Shown: in pieces, positions 18,727-29,259 of the stretch | Layout: every line of letters begins with the position of its first letter | Position numbering within the stretch: position 1 is the first letter of the stretch | Origin: CAVQMC01 sp963713505 | GTDB taxonomy: Bacteria > Bacteroidota > Ignavibacteria > Ignavibacteriales > Ignavibacteriaceae | DNA length: 64,000 nucleotides | Direction: 5' to 3' | NCBI GenBank assembly: GCA_963713505.1 | Contig: CAVQMC010000020.1 | Coordinates: 248,001 to 312,000 of the forward strand | The notes under the pieces: model-generated | Database searches by the model: none | Seen by the model: the letters and a program-made list of their open reading frames with translations, nothing else | Told to the model about the DNA's origin: nothing | Made by a program: the position numbers and the translations under genes

Positions 18727-20826
18727 ATGAAAGAACAACACAGAACATTTCTTTTACGATCATATATAAAATCACGTCACTTAAAGAGAGAACTGCAAAA
18801 AAAAGCTTCTAAAATTTTTGCCGCAGAATATACAACGTTTACATTTATTTCTATCATTATTGGAATTCTCGTTGGTTTAGGTGCTACACTCTTTCATGAT
18901 TCAATTGAATATATTAACACAATTTTCTTTAGTAAATCAGCAGGGGGATTTTTCTTCTTAGGTGCTGCAATTGTCATACTAATTCCTGCTCTAGGAATGC
19001 TTGCGCAAGCATTGATGATAATAATGGCTCCTAAAACTGCAAAACATAAAGGTATTCCAGATGTTATCAAAGCAGTTGCTATTAGGGGCGGATTTATCCC
19101 TTTCAGAACAACATTATTCCATGTAATTGCCCCTATAATTTGTATTAGTACAGGAGGAACCGTTGGTCCTGAAGGTCCGGCTGCTCAGCTCGGAGGGGGA
19201 ATTGCGAGTAAACTTAGCAGTCTTTTGCATATATCCGAAGAAAGAATAAGAATTTTTACTGCTGCCGGTGCCGGTGCTGCTATTGCTGCTATATTTAATG
19301 CTCCTTTGGGCGGAGTTTTTTTTGCTCTTGAAATAATTTTACTTAATGATTTTCATGCTCCGACTTTTTCAGCACTTATATTAGCTACTGTTTCTGCAAG
19401 CGCGGTTTCGAGACTTTTACTTGGAAATGAATCCGTATTTCATTTTCAAATTGAGAAAGTCAACTATACTTATCTTTATTTATATGCAGTTCTCGGATTG
19501 TTTGCGGGAATAATTTCTTTTCTTTTTATCCGATATACAAATTGGACCCATATCTTATTCAAAAACAAAATTTACAAAAAGAAAATTCCTCAATGGGCAG
19601 GGATGGTTTTTGTAGGTTTAATGGTAGGTGTAAGCGGTTATTTTTTCAAGGAAATTTTTGGTATTGGTTACAATGCTATTAATGAAATCCTTAAAAATTC
19701 ATTGACATGGCAGATAGTTTTAATTCTGCTTGTGTTGAAATTTATTCTTGTTCCATTAATTTTAAATTCCGGTGGATTCGGGGGATTATTTGCTCCTTCA
19801 CTTTTCATGGGAGCATGCTTCGGGTATCTTTTCGCTTTTACATTCAATTCTATCTGGGGACTGGATTTAGACACTACCAAATTCATACTTGTTGGTATGG
19901 GAGCTATGTTGGGAGGAGCTAATACAATTCCTATTTCAGCTATATTAATCATATTTGAAATGACCCAGGAATATTCTTTCATTCTTCCTTTAATGCTTGC
20001 TGTAATCATCAGCACTATGTTTGTTCAAATAGCTTTAAAAGGATCTGTTCAAGTAAAACATTTAGAAGCTGAAGGATTTAGAATTTCCGGAGGCCGGGAA
20101 TCAAATCTTTTAAGAACTATTAATGTAAGCGATGTTGAATTAGAAAAAATAGACCTTGTAAACGAAGAAATGCCTTTGACTGAGTTAATTATTAAACTTG
20201 TCGGCAGCCCCAATAGTTCATTTTATACGGTAAACGCTCAAGGTGAATTATCAGGAATAATTACTGAAAATGAAATTAGACCAATTATTACTGAATATGA
20301 AATTGTTAAAAATGTTCTGGTCGCAAGAGATATAGCCAATCCATCAATAACAATTATACAAACCAGCGATGATCTTGATTATGTACTTAATTTATTCGGT
20401 AAACTAAATCTAGACCAATTTCCGGTTGTTGATTCAAATGATTCGTCAATAGTATTAGGAGCGATCACGAGACAAAAAGTCATTTCGATATACAACAGGG
20501 AGTCATTAAAAGAAAACCTGGCCAGTGGTCTCGCTAAAGAATTAAAAACTTTAAATAAAAGTGCTCCTATAAAAGTTGCTAAGGGTTACTCAATTATGGA
20601 AATATCTTTACCGGAATCATTAATGGGTAAAACTTTATCTGAACTTAAATTAAGAAATAATTACGGTTTGGAAGTTTTAATGATAAAGCATTTAAAAGAT
20701 TTTCTTGAAGATGAAAGTGAACCCGAAATTGTAACGCCTGATCCACAGTATAAATTGAAATTATCGGATAGAATAGTATTGTTTGGAGAAGATAAAAAAT
20801 TAAATCATTTTATTAGTTCGTATTAG
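18727..20826 (+). CDS. ClC-type chloride channel/transporter with CBS pair and RCK_C (TrkA-C) tail
   Basis: 699-aa membrane protein. ClC core of about 10-18 helices (40-440) with the anion-selectivity motifs KGIP (108-111, in place of GSGIP), GPEGP (147-151, gating Glu149) and GGLFAPS. The residue equal to the internal proton Glu203 of the E. coli protein is Ile203; some relatives with Ile here still exchange protons. After the core come two CBS motifs (about 465-610, a nucleotide sensor) and a TrkA-C/RCK_C-like domain (about 620-699). Anion flux gated by a cytosolic ligand is likely; channel versus exchanger is open. Confidence 0.9.
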   Translation: MKEQHRTFLLRSYIKSRHLKRELQKKASKIFAAEYTTFTFISIIIGILVGLGATLFHDSIEYINTIFFSKSAGGFFFLGAAIVILIPALGMLAQALMIIMAPKTAKHKGIPDVIKAVAIRGGFIPFRTTLFHVIAPIICISTGGTVGPEGPAAQLGGGIASKLSSLLHISEERIRIFTAAGAGAAIAAIFNAPLGGVFFALEIILLNDFHAPTFSALILATVSASAVSRLLLGNESVFHFQIEKVNYTYLYLYAVLGLFAGIISFLFIRYTNWTHILFKNKIYKKKIPQWAGMVFVGLMVGVSGYFFKEIFGIGYNAINEILKNSLTWQIVLILLVLKFILVPLILNSGGFGGLFAPSLFMGACFGYLFAFTFNSIWGLDLDTTKFILVGMGAMLGGANTIPISAILIIFEMTQEYSFILPLMLAVIISTMFVQIALKGSVQVKHLEAEGFRISGGRESNLLRTINVSDVELEKIDLVNEEMPLTELIIKLVGSPNSSFYTVNAQGELSGIITENEIRPIITEYEIVKNVLVARDIANPSITIIQTSDDLDYVLNLFGKLNLDQFPVVDSNDSSIVLGAITRQKVISIYNRESLKENLASGLAKELKTLNKSAPIKVAKGYSIMEISLPESLMGKTLSELKLRNNYGLEVLMIKHLKDFLEDESEPEIVTPDPQYKLKLSDRIVLFGEDKKLNHFISSY

Positions 20827-20888
20827 CTTTTATTAAACATAATTGTCGCATAATGTATATTATGTAAACTTAATAATTCCCTTTTTCA

Positions 20889-21098
20889 TCAGACTAATCC
20901 TGCAAACTTTAAATAGATAAATACAACAACAATTATTAATACCAGCCATAAAACCGGACTTTTCTTTTTCCTTAAGTGATGATGTCTTTGCCTTTGAAAT
21001 CCTAGTTTTCTTTTACGTTTTTCTTTTTCATCGTCTTCTGGTTTGTAATGTCTAGGCGGATAATCAAAGACCCTATGAGATGGTCTTTTCATAAACAT
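20889..21098 (-). CDS. Small tail-anchored basic protein
   Basis: 69-aa protein. The first 45 residues are very basic and His/Arg/Lys-rich (RQRHHHLRKKK); one C-terminal transmembrane helix (about 48-67) would anchor it with the basic part in the cytoplasm. A GGAG box 8 bases before ATG 21098 supports expression. It lies 17 bases upstream of the lipid kinase in the same direction. I recognise no family. Confidence 0.6.
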   Translation of the reverse strand: MFMKRPSHRVFDYPPRHYKPEDDEKEKRKRKLGFQRQRHHHLRKKKSPVLWLVLIIVVVFIYLKFAGLV

Positions 21099-21115
21099 AT
21101 TTGTTCTCCAAATAT

Positions 21116-22030
21116 TTATTTATATATAATAAAATTTAAATAATTCTTAAGTACTTTAACAGAAATATTTTCGACATTTTGTGAAATAATTTCGCCGTCA
21201 GCATGAACATATGCAGGATATCTTAGATATAACGTCAAATCTTTAAAATTATATAATTTCACTTCTGGAACTTGTTTGATTTTATTAAATATAGCTAAAG
21301 GAAGTTTCCTTATTAAAGTTCTTCTTTTCAGCATTTCAACTATACACAGGTCAAGTTTTCCGTCGTTAATCAATGCGTCTGGAGTCAAATAAAAACCTCC
21401 GCCGGAAGTTTTCCCGTTTCCAATTGCTGCTAAAACAGCTTCTCCGTAATATGTTTCTATACCATCCATTAACACTTTAAGTTTCAATGAATTATAACTA
21501 AATAATGCTTTAATTAGAGCAAATATATAAGCATTAATTCCGGTAAATAATTTATTTTGCTGAGTTAAATAAGCAATTTGTGCATCAAAACCAATTCCCA
21601 AACTATTTATAAATTTATAACTGAACAAATCTTCATTATTCTTTCCCTTAATTTCTGCATATCCAACATCGATCTTTTTTAATATATGATTTTCATAAAA
21701 GATTGATTTTAAGTTAGTTATTGTGTTTCTGCTAGAATTTAAATTAATGCTAAAATCATTTCCGGTTCCGGTTGGAATAAATCCAATTATTATTGCTGAA
21801 TTTGTTATTCCATTAATAACTTCATTTAATGTTCCGTCTCCCCCAACAGCAATTATTTTTTGAATTTTATTTTGATATTCTGAAGCTAGTTTAGCGGCGT
21901 GTTTTTTCGTTTTAGTATAAACAATTGAGGATTTTAAGTTATTATCTTTTAGGAAAGACTCGATTAAAATTCCGGCTTTTTTCCCCTTCCCTTTTCCGGA
22001 TGCAGGATTTATAATAAAAAGTGTTTCCAA
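21116..22030 (-). CDS. Diacylglycerol/lipid kinase family protein (YegS-like)
   Basis: 304-aa soluble lipid kinase of the DAGK catalytic fold. The ATP-binding signature GGDGTLNEVING is clear, followed by PTGTGNDFS and the acidic catalytic region near VGGDG and DGKLDLC. Related enzymes (DgkB, YegS) phosphorylate diacylglycerol or phosphatidylglycerol. Its start abuts the ftsY stop, suggesting the unit pgsA-ftsY-kinase, a logical envelope-lipid/protein-targeting grouping. Confidence 0.88.
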   Translation of the reverse strand: METLFIINPASGKGKGKKAGILIESFLKDNNLKSSIVYTKTKKHAAKLASEYQNKIQKIIAVGGDGTLNEVINGITNSAIIIGFIPTGTGNDFSINLNSSRNTITNLKSIFYENHILKKIDVGYAEIKGKNNEDLFSYKFINSLGIGFDAQIAYLTQQNKLFTGINAYIFALIKALFSYNSLKLKVLMDGIETYYGEAVLAAIGNGKTSGGGFYLTPDALINDGKLDLCIVEMLKRRTLIRKLPLAIFNKIKQVPEVKLYNFKDLTLYLRYPAYVHADGEIISQNVENISVKVLKNYLNFIIYK

Positions 22031-22972
22031 TTAACTTTCAAATATTGCAGATACAAATAATTTAGGATCAAATGTCTGAAGATCATCAATTCCTTCGCCT
22101 ATTCCGATATATTTAACCGGAATTTTTTGTTTGGCATTTATTTGAAATATTACTCCACCTTTTGCAGTTCCGTCAAGTTTAGTTATTACAAGACCGTTTA
22201 TATCTGTAACTTTGGAAAATTCCTCAGCTTGAAGAACAGCGTTTTGTCCTGTAGTTCCGTCAAGAACTAACAAAGTTTCATTTGGTGCATAGTCTAGTTG
22301 TTTTGATATTACACGTTTAATTTTGTGAAGTTCATCCATCAAATTAGCTTTGCTGTGAAGTCTTCCTGCAGTATCTATTATTGCAATATCAAATTTTTCT
22401 TTTATAGCTTTACTAATTGCATCAAAAGCAACAGATGATGGATCCGCCCCTTTGGATTTTTGAACAATTTCAACATCCGCCCTTTTGGCCCAGATATCGA
22501 GTTGTTCATTTGCCGCTGCTCTAAAAGTATCGGCAGCTCCTACAAGCACTTTTAACCCGGATTTCTTAAAATTATAGGCTAATTTCCCCACTGTTGTGGT
22601 TTTTCCTGAACCGTTTACACCAACAATTAAAATAACATAAGGTTTAAACTTTTGAAGATCATTATTTTCGGTTGATGCTGTTGAATTTGCTTCAAGAGAT
22701 GCGACTAATTCTTTTTTAACTGTTTCTATTATACTAAAATTAGAACGGTCTTTCTCGGATTTTAGTCTTATTCTGGTTTTCTCAATGATGTTTTCTGCAG
22801 TTGCCGATCCGATATCTGAAGTTATTAAAATTTCTTCAATATCTTCAAGTGTGGTATTATCAATAACTGCTTTACCGCTCACGGTTTCATTTATTGTATC
22901 TACTAGTTTTTTACGGGTTTTTGATAATCCCTGTTTTAATTTTCCAAAATTTATATTGTCAAACAGACCCAT
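22031..22972 (-). CDS. ftsY: Signal recognition particle receptor FtsY
   Basis: SRP-dependent docking GTPase at the inner membrane. 313 aa comprising an N domain (about 1-100) and G domain with P-loop GVNGSGKTT (118-126), DTFRAAA, DTAGR (G3), TKLDGTAKGG (G4). The long acidic A domain of enterobacterial FtsY is absent, as in many bacteria. It overlaps the start of pgsA by 14 bases and abuts the lipid kinase. Confidence 0.97.
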   Translation of the reverse strand: MGLFDNINFGKLKQGLSKTRKKLVDTINETVSGKAVIDNTTLEDIEEILITSDIGSATAENIIEKTRIRLKSEKDRSNFSIIETVKKELVASLEANSTASTENNDLQKFKPYVILIVGVNGSGKTTTVGKLAYNFKKSGLKVLVGAADTFRAAANEQLDIWAKRADVEIVQKSKGADPSSVAFDAISKAIKEKFDIAIIDTAGRLHSKANLMDELHKIKRVISKQLDYAPNETLLVLDGTTGQNAVLQAEEFSKVTDINGLVITKLDGTAKGGVIFQINAKQKIPVKYIGIGEGIDDLQTFDPKLFVSAIFES

Positions 22973-23531
22973 AATTTTTCTGCCTTAAGAATTCTATTGC
23001 CCTTATTATATAAGTAAATAATGAAACAAACATTAAAATAATGCTCATTCCATAAAGGAATAAATAAATGTAGTTTGTTCTGTCAAAGTTTAAAATCAAC
23101 AATAAGATTACAAATCCTATATTGATGACCGTAATTTTGCCTAATACATTTGACGGAAGTACCTTACCGATTTTTTTTGCTACGTAAAGTCCGCCGAAAA
23201 ATATTAAAACATCACGGCTGATTATCAGTATGAAATAATAAGAAGGGATTTCTCCAATTAAAAATAATTTTACAATAATTATCCCGACGGCAACTTTATC
23301 GGCCAGCGGATCAATTATTTTTCCCATTTCGGTTACTTCGTTAAATTTTCTAGCTAAATAACCGTCAAATATATCGGTTGCGGAAGCAAATAAACATAAT
23401 GCAAAAGTGAAATATCGAACTGACATAGAATCGAAATGATCCAGAAGGAACCAAAATGGAATCGCCAAAAGAAGTCTCAAAAGACTTAATAAATTTGATT
23501 TCGTATATATTTCTTTTGGATTTATTATCAT
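22959..23531 (-). CDS. pgsA: CDP-diacylglycerol-glycerol-3-phosphate 3-phosphatidyltransferase
   Basis: Membrane enzyme that makes phosphatidylglycerophosphate. 190 aa with about five hydrophobic helices. The CDP-alcohol phosphotransferase signature is clear: DIFDGYLARKFNEVTEMGKIID, that is D-G-x2-A-R-x8-G-x3-D, followed by PLADK. The start overlaps the subtilase stop by 4 bases, and the stop overlaps ftsY, so the genes are co-translated. Confidence 0.94.
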   Translation of the reverse strand: MIINPKEIYTKSNLLSLLRLLLAIPFWFLLDHFDSMSVRYFTFALCLFASATDIFDGYLARKFNEVTEMGKIIDPLADKVAVGIIIVKLFLIGEIPSYYFILIISRDVLIFFGGLYVAKKIGKVLPSNVLGKITVINIGFVILLLILNFDRTNYIYLFLYGMSIILMFVSLFTYIIRAIEFLRQKNYGSV

Positions 23532-26500
23532 CTTATTACAGCAAATTTACCAACTTTTTCTTCAACTTCATTACCGGAATTATCTAATCTTACAATTCTA
23601 AAAATATAAACACCGCTATTTAAAGTGTTTCCGGAAATATCCTTTAAATTAAAATCTGCTCCGCCGTCGCCATTGCTTTCTTCCAGATTATACAATTGTT
23701 TTCCATTTAAATTAAAAATTGTAATCTTTGCTTTCTGCGGCAGATTTGCAAATGTAATTTTCGAAATTCCTTCGCCCATCCTTGCAGGATTTGGATAAAC
23801 ATATACACCGGATAGATCTTTTGCATAAGTTTCCAAAACTATATAACTTCCTGCACCCGAATTTATTTCTAAGTTTCCTGTTTCCACCGAAGATTTCAAA
23901 TTCTGCAATCGTAGTTTATAAATTTTACCAATTGAACCAACAGGTTTATTTCCATCCAGATTTAAATATATTATTTTATTGTCTTTGCTGTCTATATCTA
24001 CACTTCCGACTTTATTATCAGGATCAAAAGTATAATTAGAAACATTCTTTATTGTATTTTCATCTACATCTAAGTTGAATGTAATTTTAATTTTGAACGG
24101 ATCAACAATTGCAAAGTTAGAAACATAAAATTCATCTTTTTGTAAAGTTGAATCAACATTAAAAGTTACAGTATCTACAATAACAGGAGAATTATATAAA
24201 TCCCGAAGATTATTTAGTGTAATTTTATTTTGCCCAACCGGCAATCCTTTATCAAAACTTACCAGATAGGAATATTCACTTGCTGCAGTAATTGATTTTG
24301 GATAACCTACATTTATAACTTTAAAAGCCCTAAGATTATTAATGGTGATGTTCATTTTCTGATCGAACTTAACTAAAACAGATTTTATACTGTTGCTTTG
24401 AGCTGAAATCATTTTAGCAGGAGAATGAACATATATTTTTATTGGAGAACTCAAATCCGATAATTCATTTGGTTTTGTAGGGTCAAATGCTTGAATTTTA
24501 TAAAAATAGTTTTTGTTATTATTAACTGAATTATCAATAAAAGAATTTGTCGTAGATAAATCTAGAAAATCCGTACTATCTTTATTGGTTCCTCGATATA
24601 TATAAAATTGAACTCCTTCTCCTTCCCATGATAAATAAACCTTATTGGAATCAGTACTGTATCCGGCAAAATTATAAGGAGTTGGAGTTTTATTTGAAAC
24701 AGCAAATTCGGAGAATTTAATTCCATTATTTGATTGGAATCCTACTTCTTTAATGCCATTCTGGTTTAAGTCTCCGACGAATATTGAATTAGAATTAATA
24801 TTGTTTTTATAAGAAATAATTTCGTTTTGATTATTATTGTATTTAAAGATATATGAGTACGGGAAAACAAAAAGTATTAATTCATCTTTGCCGTCATTAT
24901 CGATATCTGCAAACCTAATACTGTTTTCAATTTTTCGGAATACACCGCCTCCGCCGAATTCAGCAGCAGGATCTATAAAAGATTGTTGATACATTAAATC
25001 AAGAGAACCTTGATTATACTTATAAATATTAAGTAAATAAAATGGAGCTATGTCAGCATCTATAGATTGAAGAAGTACAGCCAATTCCTTAGTCCCGTCA
25101 CCGTCATAATCCCCGGCCGTCAAAAATTCAGCAGACGACATAAAAAAGGTTGAATCCTGCATAAATTTATTATATCCGCCGCTGCCATTTGATTCATAAC
25201 TAAACAGATCACCATCCTGATCTGCAATCCAAATTTCTTTCCTTCCATTTTTATTCATATCGGTAATTGCAGCATGAGGAAATCCCAAAAAATTGGCGTT
25301 ATATCTTTTAGGAGTAAAATTTTGCAAATTCGTACTGTCTTTAAAGGACAAATCATTATTAAATCTCCATACGACAATAGAGGTATCGCCTGAATAATCA
25401 AAGGACAATACATCTTCTTTTCCATCGCCATCTAAATCTTCTGCCAATGCCGGCCAAAATGCTCCAGTTGTATCGCTAAATTTTGTTTGCAGATTAAAAG
25501 ATGAATTTGAATATTGCTCCTGAATATATCCGGCACCAACAAAATTACTTAGCATATCTATTTTACCATCATTATTAAAATCACCAGTACTGACCGGTAT
25601 TTTACTCAAAATGGAATCTGTTTTTACAAGACTGCCGTTATGCATTTTATAAAGATATGTATAATAATCAGATGTTGAATTACCTAATAAAACTTCATTG
25701 GAATCACTACTTAAAAAATTAGTGGGGTTTTCATATAAACTCCCGTTAGGTAAGCTATAAGGTAAGACAGTTTCACCTGAAATATTTGTTTTGAAAGTTG
25801 TAGGGATAACAAATATTGAATCCCTCGGATTATTTGGATTAATTATAGTAGTTTTTAATCCAACCAGGTTTTCTGCTTGTAAATAAACTTCATATGATGA
25901 GTTTTGATCAACTACTTCTTTAGGTATAAAGCCGTAATGCAGATAACTTACAAATTGATTATTAACATTAAATCCGTCCAGAGTAAGGAAACTGAAGGGA
26001 CTTGTTGTTCCTGCTTTACGGTAATAAAGTCTAGTTACACAGGGCTGATCAGTATAAACAGAAGCTAGTATTGTAGTTTTATTACCATAAAAAGATGGAC
26101 CTAAATTAACAAGAATAGCATTTGGAGCATGGCGAATTATATAAAAATTTACTCTTTCTTCAGTAGTACTGCCGTTGTTTAGATTTACAAGTAATCTGAG
26201 AGTATAAACCGAATCCGGCAACTGGGATAAATCGAGGTTGTAAATCATTTTATTTGTAAATTGATTTTGACCGTTTTCAATCAAATGTGTCCATGAATTA
26301 GGATTTAAGCCGTAACCATAATCTAATTTATAATTAACGAAATACGGAGTAAGCAGAGTTGCATAAATTTGCAAAGAATCTTGATAAGTAGAAAAATCTT
26401 GCAGCGGATGTTCAAATCTAATAACTGCAGGAGCATTTACTTTTACTGCGTTATAAGTATTTAGTCTGCCGGCACCTGTATATATATCCCAGCCCTGCTC

Positions 26501-27781
26501 ACCAATGTCATCTGATGTAGACTTTAAAATCTGTTTGACCTCTTCATTTGTATAATTATGCAGCGAAAGTATTAAGGCGGCAGTACCGGCAACATATGGT
26601 GTGGCAGCACTTGTTCCGCTTGCATGAACATAACCACCGCCAAGATCAGTTGAAAGTATATCTGAGCCTGGTGCTACAAGATCTAATGTTGAACCATAGT
26701 TGGATGTTGAAGATCTGTAATCCTGATCAGTTGAACTACCTACACATATTACTTCTGAATACCCGGATGGATAATGAGGATCTTCGGAATTACTATTTCC
26801 CGAGCTTCCTACTAATACCACACCCTGAGCATAAGCATATTGAATTACATCTTTTAATATATAAGAAAAGGAGTTATCACCAAAACTCATGTTTATAACT
26901 TTTGCTCCCATTTGAACGGCGTATAGAATTGCAGCAGCAACATCATCCTCACCTCCGTTTCCAGTATTGTCAAAAGCTCTTATATTCATTAATTTTATAT
27001 TAGGAGCAACACCTGCTATACCTGTTAAATTATTGAACTCCGCTCCGGCAATTCCTGCGACAAAAGTTCCATGAAAACCAAATTGTCCTGGTATTGTATC
27101 CAAAGGATTATTATCCCAATTTACAAAATCACCATCAGTTGAATCAAATGGAAATCCTTCTCTATTAGTAAAGTCCCATCCGCGGTAATCATCTATAAAG
27201 CCATTATTATCGTCATCAATTCCATTGTATCTTTTATCCCTTCCCTGGCTGTCCGTTCCTGTTTCTCCGGGATTTTCCCACATTTTATTTATTAAGTCGG
27301 GATGACGGTAATCTATACCTGTGTCAATAATTCCTAATAAAACCGTATCAGATCCAGTTGTAATATCCCATGCATCGTAAGCATCAATTTTTGCAAGCGC
27401 CCATTGTTCGGATGCGAGGCTGTCATTCGGTATTAAATCCATTTTATATGTTCTGGCTGGCTGAATAAAATCAATATCAGGATCAACAAAGGATAATTGT
27501 TTAAAGCTGTTTGAATCAACTGGGCTATCGAAAGTAACTGTAATTATTCTGGAAAGACTTTCTATATTTTTCGCCATTCCATGCGCAAGATAATTAACCG
27601 TATGAGGATCGGAAGCTAAAATAAAATTACTACCGGCGGGAACAATCTGTTTCGTTCTTACTTTTTCAGCAATTACATTTTTACTTACATAATCTTTATA
27701 TTTTATAAAATAAGTTGTTTGTGCTTTTATTGAAACAATAAAGAGAAAGAAGAAGAATAGAAAGAACGATTTATAATTCAT
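23528..27781 (-). CDS. Large secreted S8 (subtilisin-like) protease with VCBS/FG-GAP-like repeats and T9SS C-terminal domain
   Basis: 1417-aa extracellular protease. Signal peptide (1-20), inhibitor-like propeptide (about 22-115), then a catalytic domain with D153 (IIDTGID), H237 (FHGTFVAG) and S391 (GTSAATP). The middle (about 690-1040) contains several Asp-rich blades (GDFNNDGKIDM, AEDLDGDGKEDV, GDYDGDGTKEL, ADIDNDGKDEL) typical of FG-GAP/VCBS calcium-binding repeats. An FN3-like segment follows near 1050-1140. The C-terminal 85 residues (VYPNPAR, FNLNGKQLY, LNSGVYIFRI) form a type IX secretion sorting domain. It is exported, processed and probably attached to the cell surface. Confidence 0.93.
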   Translation of the reverse strand: MNYKSFFLFFFFLFIVSIKAQTTYFIKYKDYVSKNVIAEKVRTKQIVPAGSNFILASDPHTVNYLAHGMAKNIESLSRIITVTFDSPVDSNSFKQLSFVDPDIDFIQPARTYKMDLIPNDSLASEQWALAKIDAYDAWDITTGSDTVLLGIIDTGIDYRHPDLINKMWENPGETGTDSQGRDKRYNGIDDDNNGFIDDYRGWDFTNREGFPFDSTDGDFVNWDNNPLDTIPGQFGFHGTFVAGIAGAEFNNLTGIAGVAPNIKLMNIRAFDNTGNGGEDDVAAAILYAVQMGAKVINMSFGDNSFSYILKDVIQYAYAQGVVLVGSSGNSNSEDPHYPSGYSEVICVGSSTDQDYRSSTSNYGSTLDLVAPGSDILSTDLGGGYVHASGTSAATPYVAGTAALILSLHNYTNEEVKQILKSTSDDIGEQGWDIYTGAGRLNTYNAVKVNAPAVIRFEHPLQDFSTYQDSLQIYATLLTPYFVNYKLDYGYGLNPNSWTHLIENGQNQFTNKMIYNLDLSQLPDSVYTLRLLVNLNNGSTTEERVNFYIIRHAPNAILVNLGPSFYGNKTTILASVYTDQPCVTRLYYRKAGTTSPFSFLTLDGFNVNNQFVSYLHYGFIPKEVVDQNSSYEVYLQAENLVGLKTTIINPNNPRDSIFVIPTTFKTNISGETVLPYSLPNGSLYENPTNFLSSDSNEVLLGNSTSDYYTYLYKMHNGSLVKTDSILSKIPVSTGDFNNDGKIDMLSNFVGAGYIQEQYSNSSFNLQTKFSDTTGAFWPALAEDLDGDGKEDVLSFDYSGDTSIVVWRFNNDLSFKDSTNLQNFTPKRYNANFLGFPHAAITDMNKNGRKEIWIADQDGDLFSYESNGSGGYNKFMQDSTFFMSSAEFLTAGDYDGDGTKELAVLLQSIDADIAPFYLLNIYKYNQGSLDLMYQQSFIDPAAEFGGGGVFRKIENSIRFADIDNDGKDELILFVFPYSYIFKYNNNQNEIISYKNNINSNSIFVGDLNQNGIKEVGFQSNNGIKFSEFAVSNKTPTPYNFAGYSTDSNKVYLSWEGEGVQFYIYRGTNKDSTDFLDLSTTNSFIDNSVNNNKNYFYKIQAFDPTKPNELSDLSSPIKIYVHSPAKMISAQSNSIKSVLVKFDQKMNITINNLRAFKVINVGYPKSITAASEYSYLVSFDKGLPVGQNKITLNNLRDLYNSPVIVDTVTFNVDSTLQKDEFYVSNFAIVDPFKIKITFNLDVDENTIKNVSNYTFDPDNKVGSVDIDSKDNKIIYLNLDGNKPVGSIGKIYKLRLQNLKSSVETGNLEINSGAGSYIVLETYAKDLSGVYVYPNPARMGEGISKITFANLPQKAKITIFNLNGKQLYNLEESNGDGGADFNLKDISGNTLNSGVYIFRIVRLDNSGNEVEEKVGKFAVIR

Positions 27782-29259
27782 AAATTTCCTTTTTGAAGTT
27801 GGTATCTACATGAGTAGGATATTTCCCCGAAAAACAAGCAGTACAGAAATTATCAACACCGGCCTCCGAAACCGCTTCCAGCATTTCTTCGTTGGTTAAA
27901 TATTCCAGGCTATCAACTCCCAAGGTATTTTTCAATTTCCCTAACATTCCCATTATATTTATTTGCAATTAACTCTTCCCTGCTTGGAAAATCCATTCCG
28001 TAATAACAAGGGTGCATTATAGGAGATGATGAAATTCTTAAATGAATTGATTTTGGATTGGCTTCCCTAATTAAATTTACCAATTGTTTGGAAGTGGTTC
28101 CTCTTACTATAGAATCATCAACAATCACTACAGTTCTTCCTTCAAGAACTCCTTTTACAATATTAAATTTAATTCTTACTCCAATTTCTCTTTTTGATTG
28201 TGCAGGTTGTATAAATGTACGGCCGATATAGTGACTTCTAATCAAACCTATTTCCAGTTTACTGTTTACACCAAGTTTTTCAAGTTCGGTTTGATAACCT
28301 AATGCAGTTGTATTAGAACTATCCGGTACGGAAATTACAATAACTTTCTCATCATCTGAACTATAAACCGGGTATTTCCTTGCAAGAATTTTTCCTAATC
28401 TTCTTCTCATTTTATCTACATTATGTCCGAAGATAAAGCTGTCGGGTCTTGAAAAATAAATATATTCAAAAATGCAGTGTTTCTTTGGTGTAATATCATC
28501 ATTTATTCTATATGATTTTACATTTCCTGTCCTAATCACTTCATCATCAATAACTATTAATTCACCAGGCTCAACTTCTCTAATAAACTCAGCTCTCATT
28601 AAATCAAAAGCACAAGTCTCAGAAGCAACAACGAAGGAGTTATTAAGTTTTCCTAAAGCTAAAGGCCGGAAACCGTAAGGATCACGGGCAGCTACCAATT
28701 TATCATCAGCTAAAATTGTTAAACAATATGCTCCCTCAACTCTGCTTAATGCTTCTTTAATTTGCTCCACTTGATCATTAAGCTTGCTCCTTGCGATTAA
28801 ATGCGGTATGACTTCAGTATCGCTGGAAGTTTGAAAAATTGCTCCTTCATTTACTAATTCTTTACGTAATTCCTTTGCATTTGTGAGATTGCCGTTGTGT
28901 GCGACAGCCAAATTTCCCATTCTATAATTAAAAACAAACGGCTGAATATTTTTTTCTGATTTAGATGATCCTGTTGTGGAATATCTATTATGTCCAATTG
29001 CAGATCTTCCGATTAACACATTTTTAAAGATTTTATTATCTCCAAAGACTTCGGAAACGAGTCCTTCACCTTTTTGTATATTGAAAACCGATTTCCCTTT
29101 TTCATTTATACTCTCAGTTACAATCCCGGAAGCTTCCTGTCCCCTATGCTGTAAAGCATGAAGTCCGTAATAAGCTTGTACTGCTGCGTCATCTGAATTA
29201 AAAATACCAAATACACCACAGTGACAATGCGGCTTATCCTTTTCTAATCTTAAGTTCAT
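27771..29259 (-). CDS. purF: Amidophosphoribosyltransferase, with one apparent frameshift
   Basis: First committed step of purine synthesis: PRPP plus glutamine to phosphoribosylamine. The N-terminal glutaminase has the catalytic Cys in HCGVFGIF, likely exposed after removal of a short propeptide, and the PRTase motif VVIVDDSIVRGTT is present. The reading frame breaks at a three-C run on the + strand (27919-27921). Removing one base joins the main frame to a tail carrying FCTACFSG, which holds the last two 4Fe-4S Cys residues of the Bacillus-type enzyme. An intact essential gene with a sequencing indel is likely. It ends 11 bases inside the subtilase start. Confidence 0.93.
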
